Shown here one piece after another: positions 23,491 to 34,674 of a DNA stretch of 64,000 bases. Where the stretch lies: NCBI GenBank assembly GCA_003343845.1, contig QAKK01000040.1, positions 17,165 to 81,164 of the forward strand, in the 5' to 3' direction. How positions within the stretch are numbered: the stretch's first letter is position 1; each line of letters begins with the position of its first letter. The notes under the pieces are model-generated. The model was not told the DNA's origin. It made no database searches and saw only the letters and a list, made by a program, of their open reading frames with translations. Both the position numbers and the translations under genes were made by a program. This stretch comes from Oscillospiraceae bacterium. Lineage in GTDB: Bacteria > Bacillota > Clostridia > Oscillospirales > CAG-272.

Positions 23491-25926
23491 TTATTTGTCG
23501 AGCGTGACTTTGCTCAAGTGCCAGATGCGCTTTGCATATTCCTCAATGCTGCGATCCGCCGCAAACTCACCCGCGCCCGCGATGTTGTTGATGGACATCT
23601 TGTTCCAGAGCTTCTTGTTCGGATAGAGCGAGATCGCACGGTCATGTGTTGCCTTGTAGGACTCGAAATCGGCGAGGCACATATACGGGTCGGCAACGCC
23701 ACTTGCCGCGATCAGATAGTCGGCGATATTCTTGAAGCTCTCGCCCGCAAAGCCGACCGACAGGCGGTCGATCGTGCGGCGGAGCGCCGCGCTTCTGTGG
23801 TAATAGTCGGCGGCGTGATAGCCCTTTGTCCACAGGTCGTCCACTTCATTGCAGTTGAGACCGAAGATGAACATGTTGTCCTTGCCGGACTTGGCAAGCA
23901 TCTCGATGTTTGCGCCGTCCAGCGTGCCGATGGTCAGCGCGCCGTTGATCATCAGCTTCATACAGCCGGTGCCGCTTGCTTCCTTGCCGGCAAGCGAGAT
24001 CTGCTCGCTGATCTCGGCGGCGGGAATGAGCGCCTCCGCCATGCTGACGCTGTAGTTTTCGAGGAAGACCACGCGCATCTTTTCGCGGATGATCGGATCG
24101 CTCTCGATCTCCTTGCCGATCAGGCAGATCAGCTTGATGATCTGCTTTGCCATATCGTAGCCGGGCGCAGCTTTTGCACCGAACAGGTAGGTCTGCGGCA
24201 CGATGTCGAGGTTCGGGTTCTCGCGCAGGTCAAGGTAGGTGTTGATGATGTTCAGCGCGTTGAGCAGCTGTCGCTTGTACTCATGCAGGCGCTTGATCTG
24301 CACGTCGAAGATCGAGTTCGGGTCGATGATCTGCCCGGTCGTTTCACGCAGGTGGTTGGCAAAGGCGACCTTGTTGTCGTGCTTGATCTCGCCGAGGCGG
24401 GTGAGCACGCTCTCATCGTTTTCAAACTTGCGGAAGTCCTCGAGACGCTGCGGCTGATGGCGATAGGCGTCACCGATGCATTCCTTAATCAGGGACGCAA
24501 GCTCGGGGTTGGAATAGCAGAGCCAGCGGCGGTGTGCAATGCCGTTGGTCACATTGGTGAAGCGGTCGGGATACATCTTGTAGAAGTCCTTGAAGACCGA
24601 GTTCACGAGAATCTCGGAGTGGATCTTCGACACGCCGTTGATCGCGTGCGAGCCGACGACTGCCAGATTTGCCATGCGGACTCTGCCGCCGGACAGAATG
24701 GAGACGCCGTTGATCTTTTCCCAGTTGGAGGGGAAGTGCTGCCATGCTTCCTTGCAGAAGCGCTCGTTGATCTCTTTAATGATCATGTGCATGCGCGGCA
24801 GCGTCAGCGTGAAGAGCTGTTCGTCCCAGGTCTCCAGCGCCTCAGGCAGGACGGTGTGGTTGGTATAGGACACCGTGTTCACCACCGTGTGCCATGCGTC
24901 CTCCCACGAATAGTGGTAGTCATCCAGCAGAATGCGCATCAGTTCGGGAATGCAGAGCGCGGGATGCGTGTCGTTGATGTGGATGGCAACCTTGTCGGAA
25001 AAGTTTGCAAGCGTGCCGTACACCGCGAGATGGTCGCGGATGATGCTCTGTACCGATGCGCTGACGAGGAAGTACTGCTGCTTCAGACGCAGCAACTTAC
25101 CCTCGGCGTGGTTGTCGGAGGGGTAAAGCACCTTGGAAATGGTCTCCGCCTTTGTGCTCTCCGCCAGTGCCTGCGCATACTGCCCCTGTGTGAACAGCGA
25201 CATATTGAAGTTGGTGATGTCGCGTGCGCGCCACAGACGCAGACGGCTGACCGCGTCACAGTCCGCACCCGAGATCATCATGTCGTAGGGAACGGCTTCA
25301 ACTTCTTCGCAGTCCTTGTAGCCGATGTTGCAGTGCCCCTCGGACCACTCCTCCATGACCTGTCCGCCGAAACGGACGCGGAACGTGCGGTCGGTGCGGG
25401 GAACCAGCCAGACTTCGCCGCCGGGCAGCCAGATGTCGGGCAGCTCGACCTGCAGTCCGTCAATGATCTTCTGCTTGAACAGACCGTACTCGTAGCAGAT
25501 GGAGAAGCCGGTCGCCGGGTAATCCAGCGAAGCAAGCGAGTCCATAAAGCAGGCAGCCAGTCTGCCGAGACCGCCGTTGCCGAGACCTGCGTCCGGCTCC
25601 AGCTCATAAAGGTCGTTGATATTGAAGCCGAAATGCTTCAGGGCGAGGCGGTATTCATCCACAACGCCGAGGTTGCAGAGATTGGTCTTGAGCGATCTGC
25701 CAAGCAGAAATTCCATGCACATATAATACACGCGCTTGGAGCCTGTCTTGTTGACCTGCTCCTTGAAGAGCTTGCGCTTTTCGGTGAGCGTGTCCTTGAC
25801 GGTCATGGCAGCCGCCTTGTACATCTGCTCGGGAGACGCTTCCTTCGGCGTGCAGCCGAAGTAACGCGAAAGTTTGCTTTCGAGCTTTTCCTCTACGGCT
25901 TTGACTTCTTTGGAATTGCTGTTCAT
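23491..25926 (-). CDS. glgP: Glycogen/maltodextrin phosphorylase
   Basis: 811 residues, the usual length. N-terminal EFLLGRSLKTNLCNLG, ELEPDAGLGNGGLGRLAACF, FSICYEYGLFKQKI, ALCIPELMRILLDDY, a KRLHEYKRQLLN region, and the pyridoxal-phosphate site EASGTGCMKLMINGALTIGT with the PLP lysine near residue 655. It releases glucose-1-phosphate from glycogen non-reducing ends. It starts 19 nt after glgA with an AAGGAG site, so breakdown and synthesis genes share one operon. No N-terminal phosphorylation or allosteric extension of the eukaryotic type is seen. Confidence 0.96.
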   Translation of the reverse strand: MNSNSKEVKAVEEKLESKLSRYFGCTPKEASPEQMYKAAAMTVKDTLTEKRKLFKEQVNKTGSKRVYYMCMEFLLGRSLKTNLCNLGVVDEYRLALKHFGFNINDLYELEPDAGLGNGGLGRLAACFMDSLASLDYPATGFSICYEYGLFKQKIIDGLQVELPDIWLPGGEVWLVPRTDRTFRVRFGGQVMEEWSEGHCNIGYKDCEEVEAVPYDMMISGADCDAVSRLRLWRARDITNFNMSLFTQGQYAQALAESTKAETISKVLYPSDNHAEGKLLRLKQQYFLVSASVQSIIRDHLAVYGTLANFSDKVAIHINDTHPALCIPELMRILLDDYHYSWEDAWHTVVNTVSYTNHTVLPEALETWDEQLFTLTLPRMHMIIKEINERFCKEAWQHFPSNWEKINGVSILSGGRVRMANLAVVGSHAINGVSKIHSEILVNSVFKDFYKMYPDRFTNVTNGIAHRRWLCYSNPELASLIKECIGDAYRHQPQRLEDFRKFENDESVLTRLGEIKHDNKVAFANHLRETTGQIIDPNSIFDVQIKRLHEYKRQLLNALNIINTYLDLRENPNLDIVPQTYLFGAKAAPGYDMAKQIIKLICLIGKEIESDPIIREKMRVVFLENYSVSMAEALIPAAEISEQISLAGKEASGTGCMKLMINGALTIGTLDGANIEMLAKSGKDNMFIFGLNCNEVDDLWTKGYHAADYYHRSAALRRTIDRLSVGFAGESFKNIADYLIAASGVADPYMCLADFESYKATHDRAISLYPNKKLWNKMSINNIAGAGEFAADRSIEEYAKRIWHLSKVTLDK

Positions 25927-25945
25927 TTCTTGGGGTTCTCCTTAG

Positions 25946-27387
<1,442 letters not shown>

Positions 27388-27391
<4 letters not shown>

Positions 27392-28521
27392 ATGATGACT
27401 CCTTTATCAATGTAGAACGGCATGGAATCATGCCCGGACAGCGTTCTGCCGTCGCGGATCACGACGTTCTTGTCGGTGATAACGCAGTTCAGCGAAACGT
27501 TCTTGCTGACAATTGTGTCCTGCATGAGAATGGAGTTGCGCACCACCGAGCCGCGTGCCACATGCACGCCGCGGAAGATGATGGAGTTCTCAACCTCACC
27601 CTCAATCACGCAGCCGTCCGCGATCAGCGAGTTGCTGGCGCGCGCCCCCTCCAGATACCTGGTCGGCGTCGAGCTGCGCACCTTGGTGTAGACCGGGTGA
27701 TACGGCACGTCAAAGAGCGCCTTGCGCACTTCGGGGCGCAGCACGTCCATGTTGCAGGCAAAGTAAGAGGCAAGCGAGTTGATGGTTGCCGAATAGCCGT
27801 CAAAATTGTAGATATAGTAATCTGCGTGCATCAGGTTCTTCGCGATGATGTCGTGATAGAAGCTCTTATAGCCGTGCGCGATGGAATCGCGGATGATGTC
27901 GAGCAGATAGGAGCGGCGTAAGACGAAGATGTTCATCGAAACGTTGTGATAGCCGTCGTCGGATGCGGTGTGCTTGGAAATATCGTCGATGCGCCCGAGC
28001 AGGTCGGCGTCCACGAGAATCTCCTTGCCGATGCCGTCGTCCGTCACCTTCTTGCGGTGCGTGACCAGTGTGATGTCGGCGCGGGTCTCGATGTGCCGGT
28101 CGAGAATCTTCTGATAGTCGATCGTACAGACGCGGTCGCAGTCGGTCATGACGACATATTCTTCGCTCGAACGCGAGATGAAGTTGAGCGCGCCTTTGAG
28201 CAGCTCAAGCCGCGAGGTATAGAGCAGCTCGCTCTTGTTGGAGTCGTAGGCGGTGATGAACGGGGGGAGCAGCTTGATGCCGCCGCTGCGGCGGGCAAGG
28301 TCCCAGTCCTTACCGGTGCCGATGTGATCCATCAGCGACTGGTAGTTGTAGTTGGTGATGACGCCGACCTTGGTGATGTCCGAGTTGACCATGTTGGAGA
28401 GCTCAAAGTCGATCATGCGGTATCTGCCGCAGAACGGGATCGAGGCGATCGCGCGGCGGCGGGTCAGTTCGGGAACCACGTAGTCGTGGATGTTGGAAAA
28501 GATAATACCGATAGCGTTCAT
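27388..28521 (-). CDS. glgD: Glucose-1-phosphate adenylyltransferase subunit GlgD
   Basis: 377 residues. Homologous to GlgC over its full length (GRYRMIDFELSNMVNSDITKVGVITNY, then left-handed beta-helix repeats such as GCVIEGEVENSIIFRGVHV) but the N-terminal catalytic GGxGxRL loop is absent: the region reads IGIIFSNIHDYVVPELT. It is therefore the non-catalytic regulatory partner that forms a heteromer with GlgC in Bacillota. Placed 12 nt after glgC. Confidence 0.94.
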
Positions 28522-28533
28522 GTCCGTTCCTCC

Positions 28534-29721
28534 TTATTCCGAGATCATGGCACCGGCTTCCACCGTGGAGCCGGCTTCCACCGTGCAGCCGTTGCCGATG
28601 ACGGCAATGCCCTTGGCGGTCTCTTTGGCTTCGCCGACCGTGGCGCCGGTCTCGACCGTGATGTTCTCATCGAGGATCGCGTAGTTGATCTTTGCGTCCT
28701 TGCCGATGTGGGTGTTTGCCATGATGACACTGTCCGTGACGACCGCGCCCTCCTCGACGACGACATCGTTCGAGAGCACCGAGCGGATGACCGTGCCGTA
28801 GATTTCACAGCCCTCGGTGATGATCGAGTCCGAGATCACGGCGTCCCTGCCGACATACTGCGGGGGGCTGACCGAGGAGCGGGAATAGATTCTGCCCTTC
28901 GACTCCTCGTTCATCGAGAACTTCGGGTCTTCGCCGAGCAGGTCCATATTGGCGCTCCACAGGCTGTCGATGGTGCCGACGTCCTTCCAGTAGCCGTCGA
29001 AAGCGTAGGCGAACATGCGCTCGCCCGCTGCCAGCATGGCGGGGATGATATTTTTGCCGAAGTCGTTTGCGGAATTCGGGTCCGCCTCATCGGCGATCAG
29101 GTATTCAAACAGCTTTTTCTTGTTGAAGATATAGATGCCCATCGACGCCTTGGTCGAGTCTGGGTTTTTCGGCTTTTCGGTGAACTTGTAGATCTGCCCA
29201 TTGTCATGCGTGGTCAGAATGCCGAAGCGGCTTGCCTCCTTCAGCGGTACCTCCAGCACCGCGATGGTGCAGTCCGCGTCCTTCTTCTTGTGGTAGCGCA
29301 GCATGTCCGCATAGTCCATGCGGTAGATGTGGTCGCCCGAGAGGATGATGACGTATTCGGGGTCATACTGGTCGATGAACGCCATGTTCTGATAGATGGC
29401 GTTTGCCGTGCCCTTGTACCAGTCGGCTTTTTTCTGCCCCTGGTAGGGCGGCAGAATCTTGACGCCGCCGTAGGTGCGGTCGAGATCCCACGGCAGACCG
29501 TTGCCGACGTAGTCGTTCAGCATCAGCGGCTGATACTGTGTCAGCACGCCGACCGTGTCAATGCCGGAATTGATGCAGTTGGAAAGCGGAAAGTCGATGA
29601 TGCGATACTTGCCCCCGAAGGTGACTGCGGGCTTTGCGGTGGATTTCGTCAGTGCGTACAGACGGGAACCCTGACCGCCGGCAAGAAGCATGGCGACGCA
29701 TTCTTTTCTTTTTTTGTTCAT
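28534..29721 (-). CDS. glgC: Glucose-1-phosphate adenylyltransferase, catalytic subunit
   Basis: 395 residues. LLAGGQGSRLYALTKSTAKPAV at about 13-34 is the nucleotide-binding loop with the catalytic Arg; GKYRIIDFPLSNCINSGIDTV, ILSGDHIYRMDY and EKPKNPDS follow as in characterised enzymes. The C-terminal ~120 residues are beta-helix repeats (GRDAVISDSIITEGCEIYG). It makes ADP-glucose from glucose-1-phosphate and ATP, the committed step of glycogen synthesis. Upstream is an 80-nt gap after glgB with a good CGGAGG site but no terminator, so cotranscription is likely. Confidence 0.96.
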   Translation of the reverse strand: MNKKRKECVAMLLAGGQGSRLYALTKSTAKPAVTFGGKYRIIDFPLSNCINSGIDTVGVLTQYQPLMLNDYVGNGLPWDLDRTYGGVKILPPYQGQKKADWYKGTANAIYQNMAFIDQYDPEYVIILSGDHIYRMDYADMLRYHKKKDADCTIAVLEVPLKEASRFGILTTHDNGQIYKFTEKPKNPDSTKASMGIYIFNKKKLFEYLIADEADPNSANDFGKNIIPAMLAAGERMFAYAFDGYWKDVGTIDSLWSANMDLLGEDPKFSMNEESKGRIYSRSSVSPPQYVGRDAVISDSIITEGCEIYGTVIRSVLSNDVVVEEGAVVTDSVIMANTHIGKDAKINYAILDENITVETGATVGEAKETAKGIAVIGNGCTVEAGSTVEAGAMISE

Positions 29722-29801
29722 AGTATCCGTACCTCCGAAAAATTTTAACGCTGAAAAGGCATCCGCGCCCTTTGAAGTTGACTTTGCTTATGGGTTATTG
29801 C

Positions 29802-31691
29802 TTATTGCTTCGGTTTTTCGCTTTTTGCAATGACTTTTTCTTTCAGGATGACCGCGCCGAGCGCCGGCAGATCGAGGCTGATGGTTGAGGAACCGTCCTT
29901 CTGCTTCTTTGCGCGGAGCGCACCGGTCGTCTTTTTGTAACCGCCGTACTTTTCATCCGAGGAATCAAGCAGCATGGAATAGCTCGTGTGCGCGGGGACA
30001 TGCAGAATGTGACCGGGGCGCTCGACGGGGGTGAAGTTAACAACGGTGAGCAACGCTTCTCCCGCACGGTTCTTGCGGCGGATGGCGATGATGCTCTCGT
30101 CGGCATTGTCCACCTCGATCCATTCAAAGCCGTCCCAGCTGTCGTCTGCCTCCCAAAGCTCGCTGTGCGCAAGATACAGACGGTTGAGGTCGCGCACAAA
30201 GGCGTGCATCTTCTTGTGCTGCTCGTAGTCGAGGAGAAACCACTCCACTTCTTTCTCATAGTTCCATTCGGTAAACTGTCCGTTCTCACAGCCCATGAAG
30301 AGCAGCTTTTTGCCCGGATGCGTCATCATGTAGATGAGAAACGCGCGCATGCCGTCAAACTTCTGCCCGTAGAGCCCCGGAAAACGGTCGAGCAGGGACT
30401 TTTTGCCGTGCACAACCTCGTCGTGCGAGATCGGCAGAACGTAGTATTCCGAGAAGGCGTACATCATCGAGAAGGTGATCTTTGAGTGGTTGCCTTTTCG
30501 GAAGAGCGGGTCGGTCGAGGCATAGGAGAGGGCATCGTTCATCCAGCCCATGTTCCACTTCATGTGGAAGCCGAGGCCGTCGCCGTCAAAGCGGGTGACG
30601 TTTTCCCATGCGGTGGATTCTTCGGCGATCATCAACACATCCGGGTAGGCGCTCCGCATATAGCCGTTGAGCTTTTTGAAGAAGGCGATCGCCTCCAGCG
30701 AGCGGTTGGTGCCGTACACGTTCGGATGCCATTCGCCGGGCTTCCGGTCATAGTCTAGGTAGAGCATCGAGGCGACCGCGTCCACGCGCAGACCGTCGAT
30801 GTGATATTTTTCCGCCCAGTAGGCGGCGTTGGAGACGAGAAAGCACTGCACCTCGTTGCGCCCGACGTCAAAGCAGCGCGTACCCCAGGATTTGTGCTCC
30901 TTGCGGTCGTCGCCCTGAAATTCGTAGAGCGGCGCGCCGTCAAACTCGTACAGTCCGTTTACATCCTTGGGGAAGTGAGCGGGCACCCAGTCGAGGATCA
31001 CGCCGATCCCCGCGCGGTGCGCCGCGTCGATAAACGCCATGAAGTCGTGCGGCGTGCCGAATCGGGATGTGGGCGCATAGTAGCCGCAGATTTGGTAGCC
31101 CCACGAGCCGTCGAAGGGATGTTCCGCCACCGGCATCAGCTCGATGTGCGTGTACCCCATGTCGCGAACGTAGGGGACAAGCTCGTCTGCAAGCTGCTTG
31201 TAGCTGTAAAAGCTACCGTCGGCATTTTTCTTCCATGAGCCTGCGTGGACCTCGTATATGTTCATCGGGCGGCTGTAGAAGTCATCCTTGTGCGCGGCGC
31301 GCGTGCGCAGCCAGGCGGCATCCTTCCAGTTGTAACCGTCCAGCTCATAGAAGATGCTTGCATTGTCCGGGCGGACCTCGGTGTAGTAGCCGTAGGGATC
31401 GGTCTTGTAAACTGCATTTCCGTTTCGGACGACTTTATACTTGTATTTGCTGCCGACCCCGAAGGTCTTGTCCGTGAGCAGGCATTCCCAGATGCCGCCG
31501 TCTTTCTCCATGGGCAGAGATTCGTCCCAACCGTTGAAGTCGCCGACAAGATAGACCGCGTCGGCATTCGGCGCCCATACGCGGAAGCGGACGCCGCCCG
31601 CCTCGGCATGTGCGCCGAGATAGTCATAGGCTTTGTAGTTTGTCCCTTCAGCGAAGAGGTATTTTGCAAGATCGCTCTTGTTTGCTGCCAT
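29802..31691 (-). CDS. glgB: 1,4-alpha-glucan branching enzyme
   Basis: 629 residues. N-terminal CBM48-type domain (GGVRFRVWAPNADAVYLVGDF) and GH13_9 barrel: NIYEVHAGSW, YTHIELMPVAEHPFDGSWGYQ, GLRVDAVASMLYLDY (nucleophile Asp near 305), MIAEESTAW (acid/base Glu near 356), LPISHDEVVHGKKSLL (third acid), and MGCENGQFTEW. It cuts alpha-1,4 chains and makes alpha-1,6 branches. A short Lys-rich tail follows the C-terminal beta domain. Second gene of the operon, 33 nt after orf149. Confidence 0.96.
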   Translation of the reverse strand: MAANKSDLAKYLFAEGTNYKAYDYLGAHAEAGGVRFRVWAPNADAVYLVGDFNGWDESLPMEKDGGIWECLLTDKTFGVGSKYKYKVVRNGNAVYKTDPYGYYTEVRPDNASIFYELDGYNWKDAAWLRTRAAHKDDFYSRPMNIYEVHAGSWKKNADGSFYSYKQLADELVPYVRDMGYTHIELMPVAEHPFDGSWGYQICGYYAPTSRFGTPHDFMAFIDAAHRAGIGVILDWVPAHFPKDVNGLYEFDGAPLYEFQGDDRKEHKSWGTRCFDVGRNEVQCFLVSNAAYWAEKYHIDGLRVDAVASMLYLDYDRKPGEWHPNVYGTNRSLEAIAFFKKLNGYMRSAYPDVLMIAEESTAWENVTRFDGDGLGFHMKWNMGWMNDALSYASTDPLFRKGNHSKITFSMMYAFSEYYVLPISHDEVVHGKKSLLDRFPGLYGQKFDGMRAFLIYMMTHPGKKLLFMGCENGQFTEWNYEKEVEWFLLDYEQHKKMHAFVRDLNRLYLAHSELWEADDSWDGFEWIEVDNADESIIAIRRKNRAGEALLTVVNFTPVERPGHILHVPAHTSYSMLLDSSDEKYGGYKKTTGALRAKKQKDGSSTISLDLPALGAVILKEKVIAKSEKPKQ

Positions 31692-31724
31692 TCCGTTATC
31701 CTTTCCCCGCGTGCACGGGTGTTT

Positions 31725-32174
31725 TTAATCTTCTTTGCCGATGTGCACGGCGGTAATCGCTGCTTTCAGCTTTTTCGCCATCTCTTTCCGTGTGCAGTCG
31801 GGGCGCACCTCGACGGGTTCATCGCCGAGTGTAAAGCCCTCGCCGGTGTTCTTCGCCGGTGTGAAGACATAGCCCTCGTTTTCCGCATAGAAGCCGACCA
31901 GCAGTCCGAGATTCTGAATTGCTTCTTTATAGGATTTTGCCTTGAGATAGGTCTGAATGCTCGTGGGCATGTCGTCCTTGGCTTCCTCGCTGCCGCAGCA
32001 GTCGAAGACACGGTTGACGAATTCGCAGAGCATCTCGTCGGTGTAGCCCGGCATCAGGAGAAACAGCCGGTCGATGGGGCGCATGCCGTATTTTTTCGAC
32101 TTGCCGAACGGCGCACCGTAGAGCGCCCCGGATTTGTCGATGTAAAGATTGATGATTTTGCTCTCTTTTTCCAT
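31725..32174 (-). CDS. Hypothetical protein, first gene of the glycogen operon
   Basis: 149 residues, not recognised. N-terminal IINLYIDKSGALYGAPFGKSKKYG could be two beta strands; then an alpha-rich part (DRLFLLMPGYTDEMLCEFVNRVFDCCGSEEAKDD, spread over ~33-68), a LKAKSYKEAIQNLGLLVGFY helix, and a C-terminal AKKLKAAITAVHIG helix. No signal peptide or membrane segment, so cytoplasmic. As the leader gene of the glg operon it may regulate glycogen enzymes or bind glycogen; this is position-based inference only. GGAGG lies 8 nt before the ATG. Confidence 0.7.
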   Translation of the reverse strand: MEKESKIINLYIDKSGALYGAPFGKSKKYGMRPIDRLFLLMPGYTDEMLCEFVNRVFDCCGSEEAKDDMPTSIQTYLKAKSYKEAIQNLGLLVGFYAENEGYVFTPAKNTGEGFTLGDEPVEVRPDCTRKEMAKKLKAAITAVHIGKED

Positions 32175-32218
32175 GAATGTCCTCCGCTTGCGGATATAGA
32201 TATAGTTTTACATATTGT

Positions 32219-32227
32219 ATTATAGCA
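32219..32227 (-). promoter_or_regulatory. Extended -10 promoter of the glycogen operon
   Basis: Minus strand TGCTATAAT. A TTGACA is only 11 nt upstream, so the -35 is probably weak and the TGn extension carries recognition. Confidence 0.65.
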
Positions 32228-32396
32228 TATATCCGTGTCAAAAAACACCCGTTTTTATGTAAAAAAGTATATAAAAAATCAACTTCGTTTTCATCATATT
32301 GACGCAAAGCGCAATCCCGGCACACGATAGGCGGAGGGCGTTTGTTTTTCAGAACGACTGCGTTTAGAAAAACGGATGAATCGGCGCCGCGCGCCG

Positions 32397-32425
32397 TTGA
32401 CTTTGGTTGTGCAAAATGCTATAAT
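32397..32425 (+). promoter_or_regulatory. Promoter of the beta-helix/GH43 gene
   Basis: TTGACT-N17-TATAAT with TGC extended -10; near consensus. Confidence 0.88.
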
Positions 32426-32461
32426 TAACGCGTAAAATATTCTTTGGCGGAGGTCCATGCA

Positions 32462-34534
32462 ATGAAAAAGAAACTCACAAAGTTCCTGTGTCTTGCGGCG
32501 TGCGTGATGCTGGCAGCAGCAATGCTGGCGCTCGGCGCATCGGCGGCGGGGAAGACGGTTTACCTGTCCGGCGACGGGGACGACGCGCACGACGGCGCGT
32601 CCTACCGGACGACGGTCAAAACCTTTGCACGCGCGTATGCGCTGCTCGGCGACGAGGGCGGCAGGATCGTTGTCTGCGGCACGGTCAATACCGGCGCGGA
32701 ATACACGATGCCCGCATCAAAGGGCACGGTCACGATCACCGCAACCGACGGCAAGATGACTTTCCCGCTCGGCAAGATCGTGTTCGGCACGACGCTCACG
32801 CTCGGCGGCGATACGATTTTGGATCGTGTGACCCTGTCTACATCAACCGGCGTGCTTGCCTGCGGCGGTCACAATGTCATCTTCGGCAAGGACCTCAAAA
32901 CGGTCGGCTCGATCATCCTTGTCGGCGGGTACAACGTGATTGAAGGCGCGACGGTCGCAGAGGCGAGCATCGCCCGCGACTATACTATTACCGTAAACGG
33001 CGGCGATTTTGCCTATTTCCGTGTCGGCAACCGCCGCATCACGGGCAAAGCCCCCTTCGGCAATATTTCCGGAAATGCCACCTTTATTGTCAACGGCGGA
33101 AATTTCACCGCGCGTGACGATACGGCAAACCAGTCGGCAGCGGCGGGCATGAATGAGCAGACCGGCAATGTCTCGGTTACCATCAACGGCGGCAGGATCT
33201 ACGGCAACCTCTTTGCCGTCGGCAGAGCAGGCACCAATGAAACGGAGCAGAACGCGCCGAAGGTTACCGGCAACATCACCGTTACGGTAAACGGCGGGCA
33301 GATCGGCGGCAGACGCCTGGATGAAAACCAGGACAACACCCTCGGCTTCACCGGAAAGTATACCCTTCGTCTGAACGACGGTCTCTTCCCGCGTATTGAG
33401 AGCATCAAGGGCGGCAGCACCGCATCGGTCTCGATCTCGACCGCGCTGTCCACCGACCGCGCGGCTGTGGCAAGTACATACAAGAATCCGCTGCGCGTAG
33501 GCGCCGATCCGTGGGTCATCTATCGTGACGGCTACTATTACATGGTCTGCACGAGCAGCCGCGGCTTCTACTGCTATCGTTCCTCCACGCTGGACGGACT
33601 TGCCTATGCAAACGGCGTGCCGATCTGGACGCCGCCGGCGACCGTCACCGCAGCGAACAAGATGTACTCCAAGGATTTCTGGTCGCCCGAGCTGCACTAT
33701 GTTGAAGCTGACGAGTTCGGTGAGGAATACGCCGGCTGGTGGCTCTACTTCGCGGCAGACGACGGCAACAATGAAAACCACCGTCTCTTCTGCGTCCGCG
33801 CACTGACGGATGATCCGCTCGGCGCATACGGCTCGCCTGTGACCGGGGAGGTCGGCGTGCCCGTCAAGATGGTCGTGGATAACGACACCACCTGGGCAAT
33901 CGGTCAGTCGCTGCTGCGTGCAAACGGCAAGACCTATCTCATGTGGACGAGCGAGACCGGGCGCGGCACGGCAAACTTCAGGCAGAACAACAGCATTGCG
34001 CTCCTCAAGAACCCCTATGAGGTCGCAAGCGAGACCACCATCTTCAACGTTTCGGATTATGACTGGGAGAAGCACGGCTATGCGTATAATGCTGCGACCG
34101 GCGCTGCATACCCGATGGTCGTCGAGGGCGCAACCGCAGTCTACGGTGATAACGGCGAGATCATCGTCACCTACACCGGCAGCGGCTACTGGACGTCCTA
34201 CTACGCACTCGGCAAGCTGGTGCTGAAGGCAGGCGCCGACCCGCTGGACAAAAATTCGTGGATCAAGAGCGCAGAGCCGATGTTCACGCGGCAGAACGGC
34301 ATCCACGGCCCGGGACATGCGGCGTTCACCACCGACGCGGCAGGCAACCGCTTCATGATCTACCATGCGTACCTCGATTGGAAAAAAGAACAACGCTATG
34401 TCTTTATTCAGTCCTATACCCTGAGCGGCACCGAATTCGACATGAACGGCGGTCCTTATGCGGCGGATACTGTCCTCGGCATCTACAATGCACAGCCGAG
34501 CATTGCATCGCGCGTCAGCGGCTTCGGCAAATAA
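32462..34534 (+). CDS. Secreted beta-helix/GH43-type glycosidase fusion
   Basis: 690 residues. Signal peptide ~1-28 (cleavage after GASAA). Residues ~31-340 repeat the beta-helix module of the 2019 protein: opening VYLSGDGDDAHDG, then TVNGG, IVNGG, TINGG and TVNGG turns. Residues ~342-690 look like a five-bladed GH43/62/117-type glycosidase: NPLRVGADPWVIYRDGYYY (candidate catalytic-base Asp near 347), DFWSPELHYVE, VEGATAVYGDNGEIIVTYTG (candidate acid Glu) and IHGPGHAAFTTD. GH43 enzymes are arabinofuranosidases, arabinanases or xylosidases; which one is not decided here. No anchor is seen, so it may be released. Start at 32462 set by GGCGGAGG 8 nt upstream. Confidence 0.8.
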   Translation: MKKKLTKFLCLAACVMLAAAMLALGASAAGKTVYLSGDGDDAHDGASYRTTVKTFARAYALLGDEGGRIVVCGTVNTGAEYTMPASKGTVTITATDGKMTFPLGKIVFGTTLTLGGDTILDRVTLSTSTGVLACGGHNVIFGKDLKTVGSIILVGGYNVIEGATVAEASIARDYTITVNGGDFAYFRVGNRRITGKAPFGNISGNATFIVNGGNFTARDDTANQSAAAGMNEQTGNVSVTINGGRIYGNLFAVGRAGTNETEQNAPKVTGNITVTVNGGQIGGRRLDENQDNTLGFTGKYTLRLNDGLFPRIESIKGGSTASVSISTALSTDRAAVASTYKNPLRVGADPWVIYRDGYYYMVCTSSRGFYCYRSSTLDGLAYANGVPIWTPPATVTAANKMYSKDFWSPELHYVEADEFGEEYAGWWLYFAADDGNNENHRLFCVRALTDDPLGAYGSPVTGEVGVPVKMVVDNDTTWAIGQSLLRANGKTYLMWTSETGRGTANFRQNNSIALLKNPYEVASETTIFNVSDYDWEKHGYAYNAATGAAYPMVVEGATAVYGDNGEIIVTYTGSGYWTSYYALGKLVLKAGADPLDKNSWIKSAEPMFTRQNGIHGPGHAAFTTDAAGNRFMIYHAYLDWKKEQRYVFIQSYTLSGTEFDMNGGPYAADTVLGIYNAQPSIASRVSGFGK

Positions 34535-34542
34535 GCAAACAC

Positions 34543-34570
34543 AAAAAGCCCCGGTTCGCGGGGCTTTTTC
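34543..34570 (+). terminator. Terminator of the GH43 gene
   Basis: 11-bp stem AAAAAGCCCCG/CGGGGCTTTTT, 5-nt loop. Confidence 0.92.
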
Positions 34571-34615
34571 TTTGCAAAGCCGATCCTTTGCGTCAGTTTC
34601 CGGCGCTTTTTTGTC

Positions 34616-34644
34616 TTGACAATGCTTTTGCTTCCCGATACACT
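34616..34644 (+). promoter_or_regulatory. Promoter of the dockerin protein gene
   Basis: TTGACA-N17-TACACT. Confidence 0.75.
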
Positions 34645-34674
34645 GGATCTGTACAAGAAAAAAGGAGATCCGCT

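Noticed and set aside
32444..32461. Upstream ATG at 32444 for the GH43 protein
   Set aside because: It would remove the GGCGGAGG site and put residues before the signal peptide.
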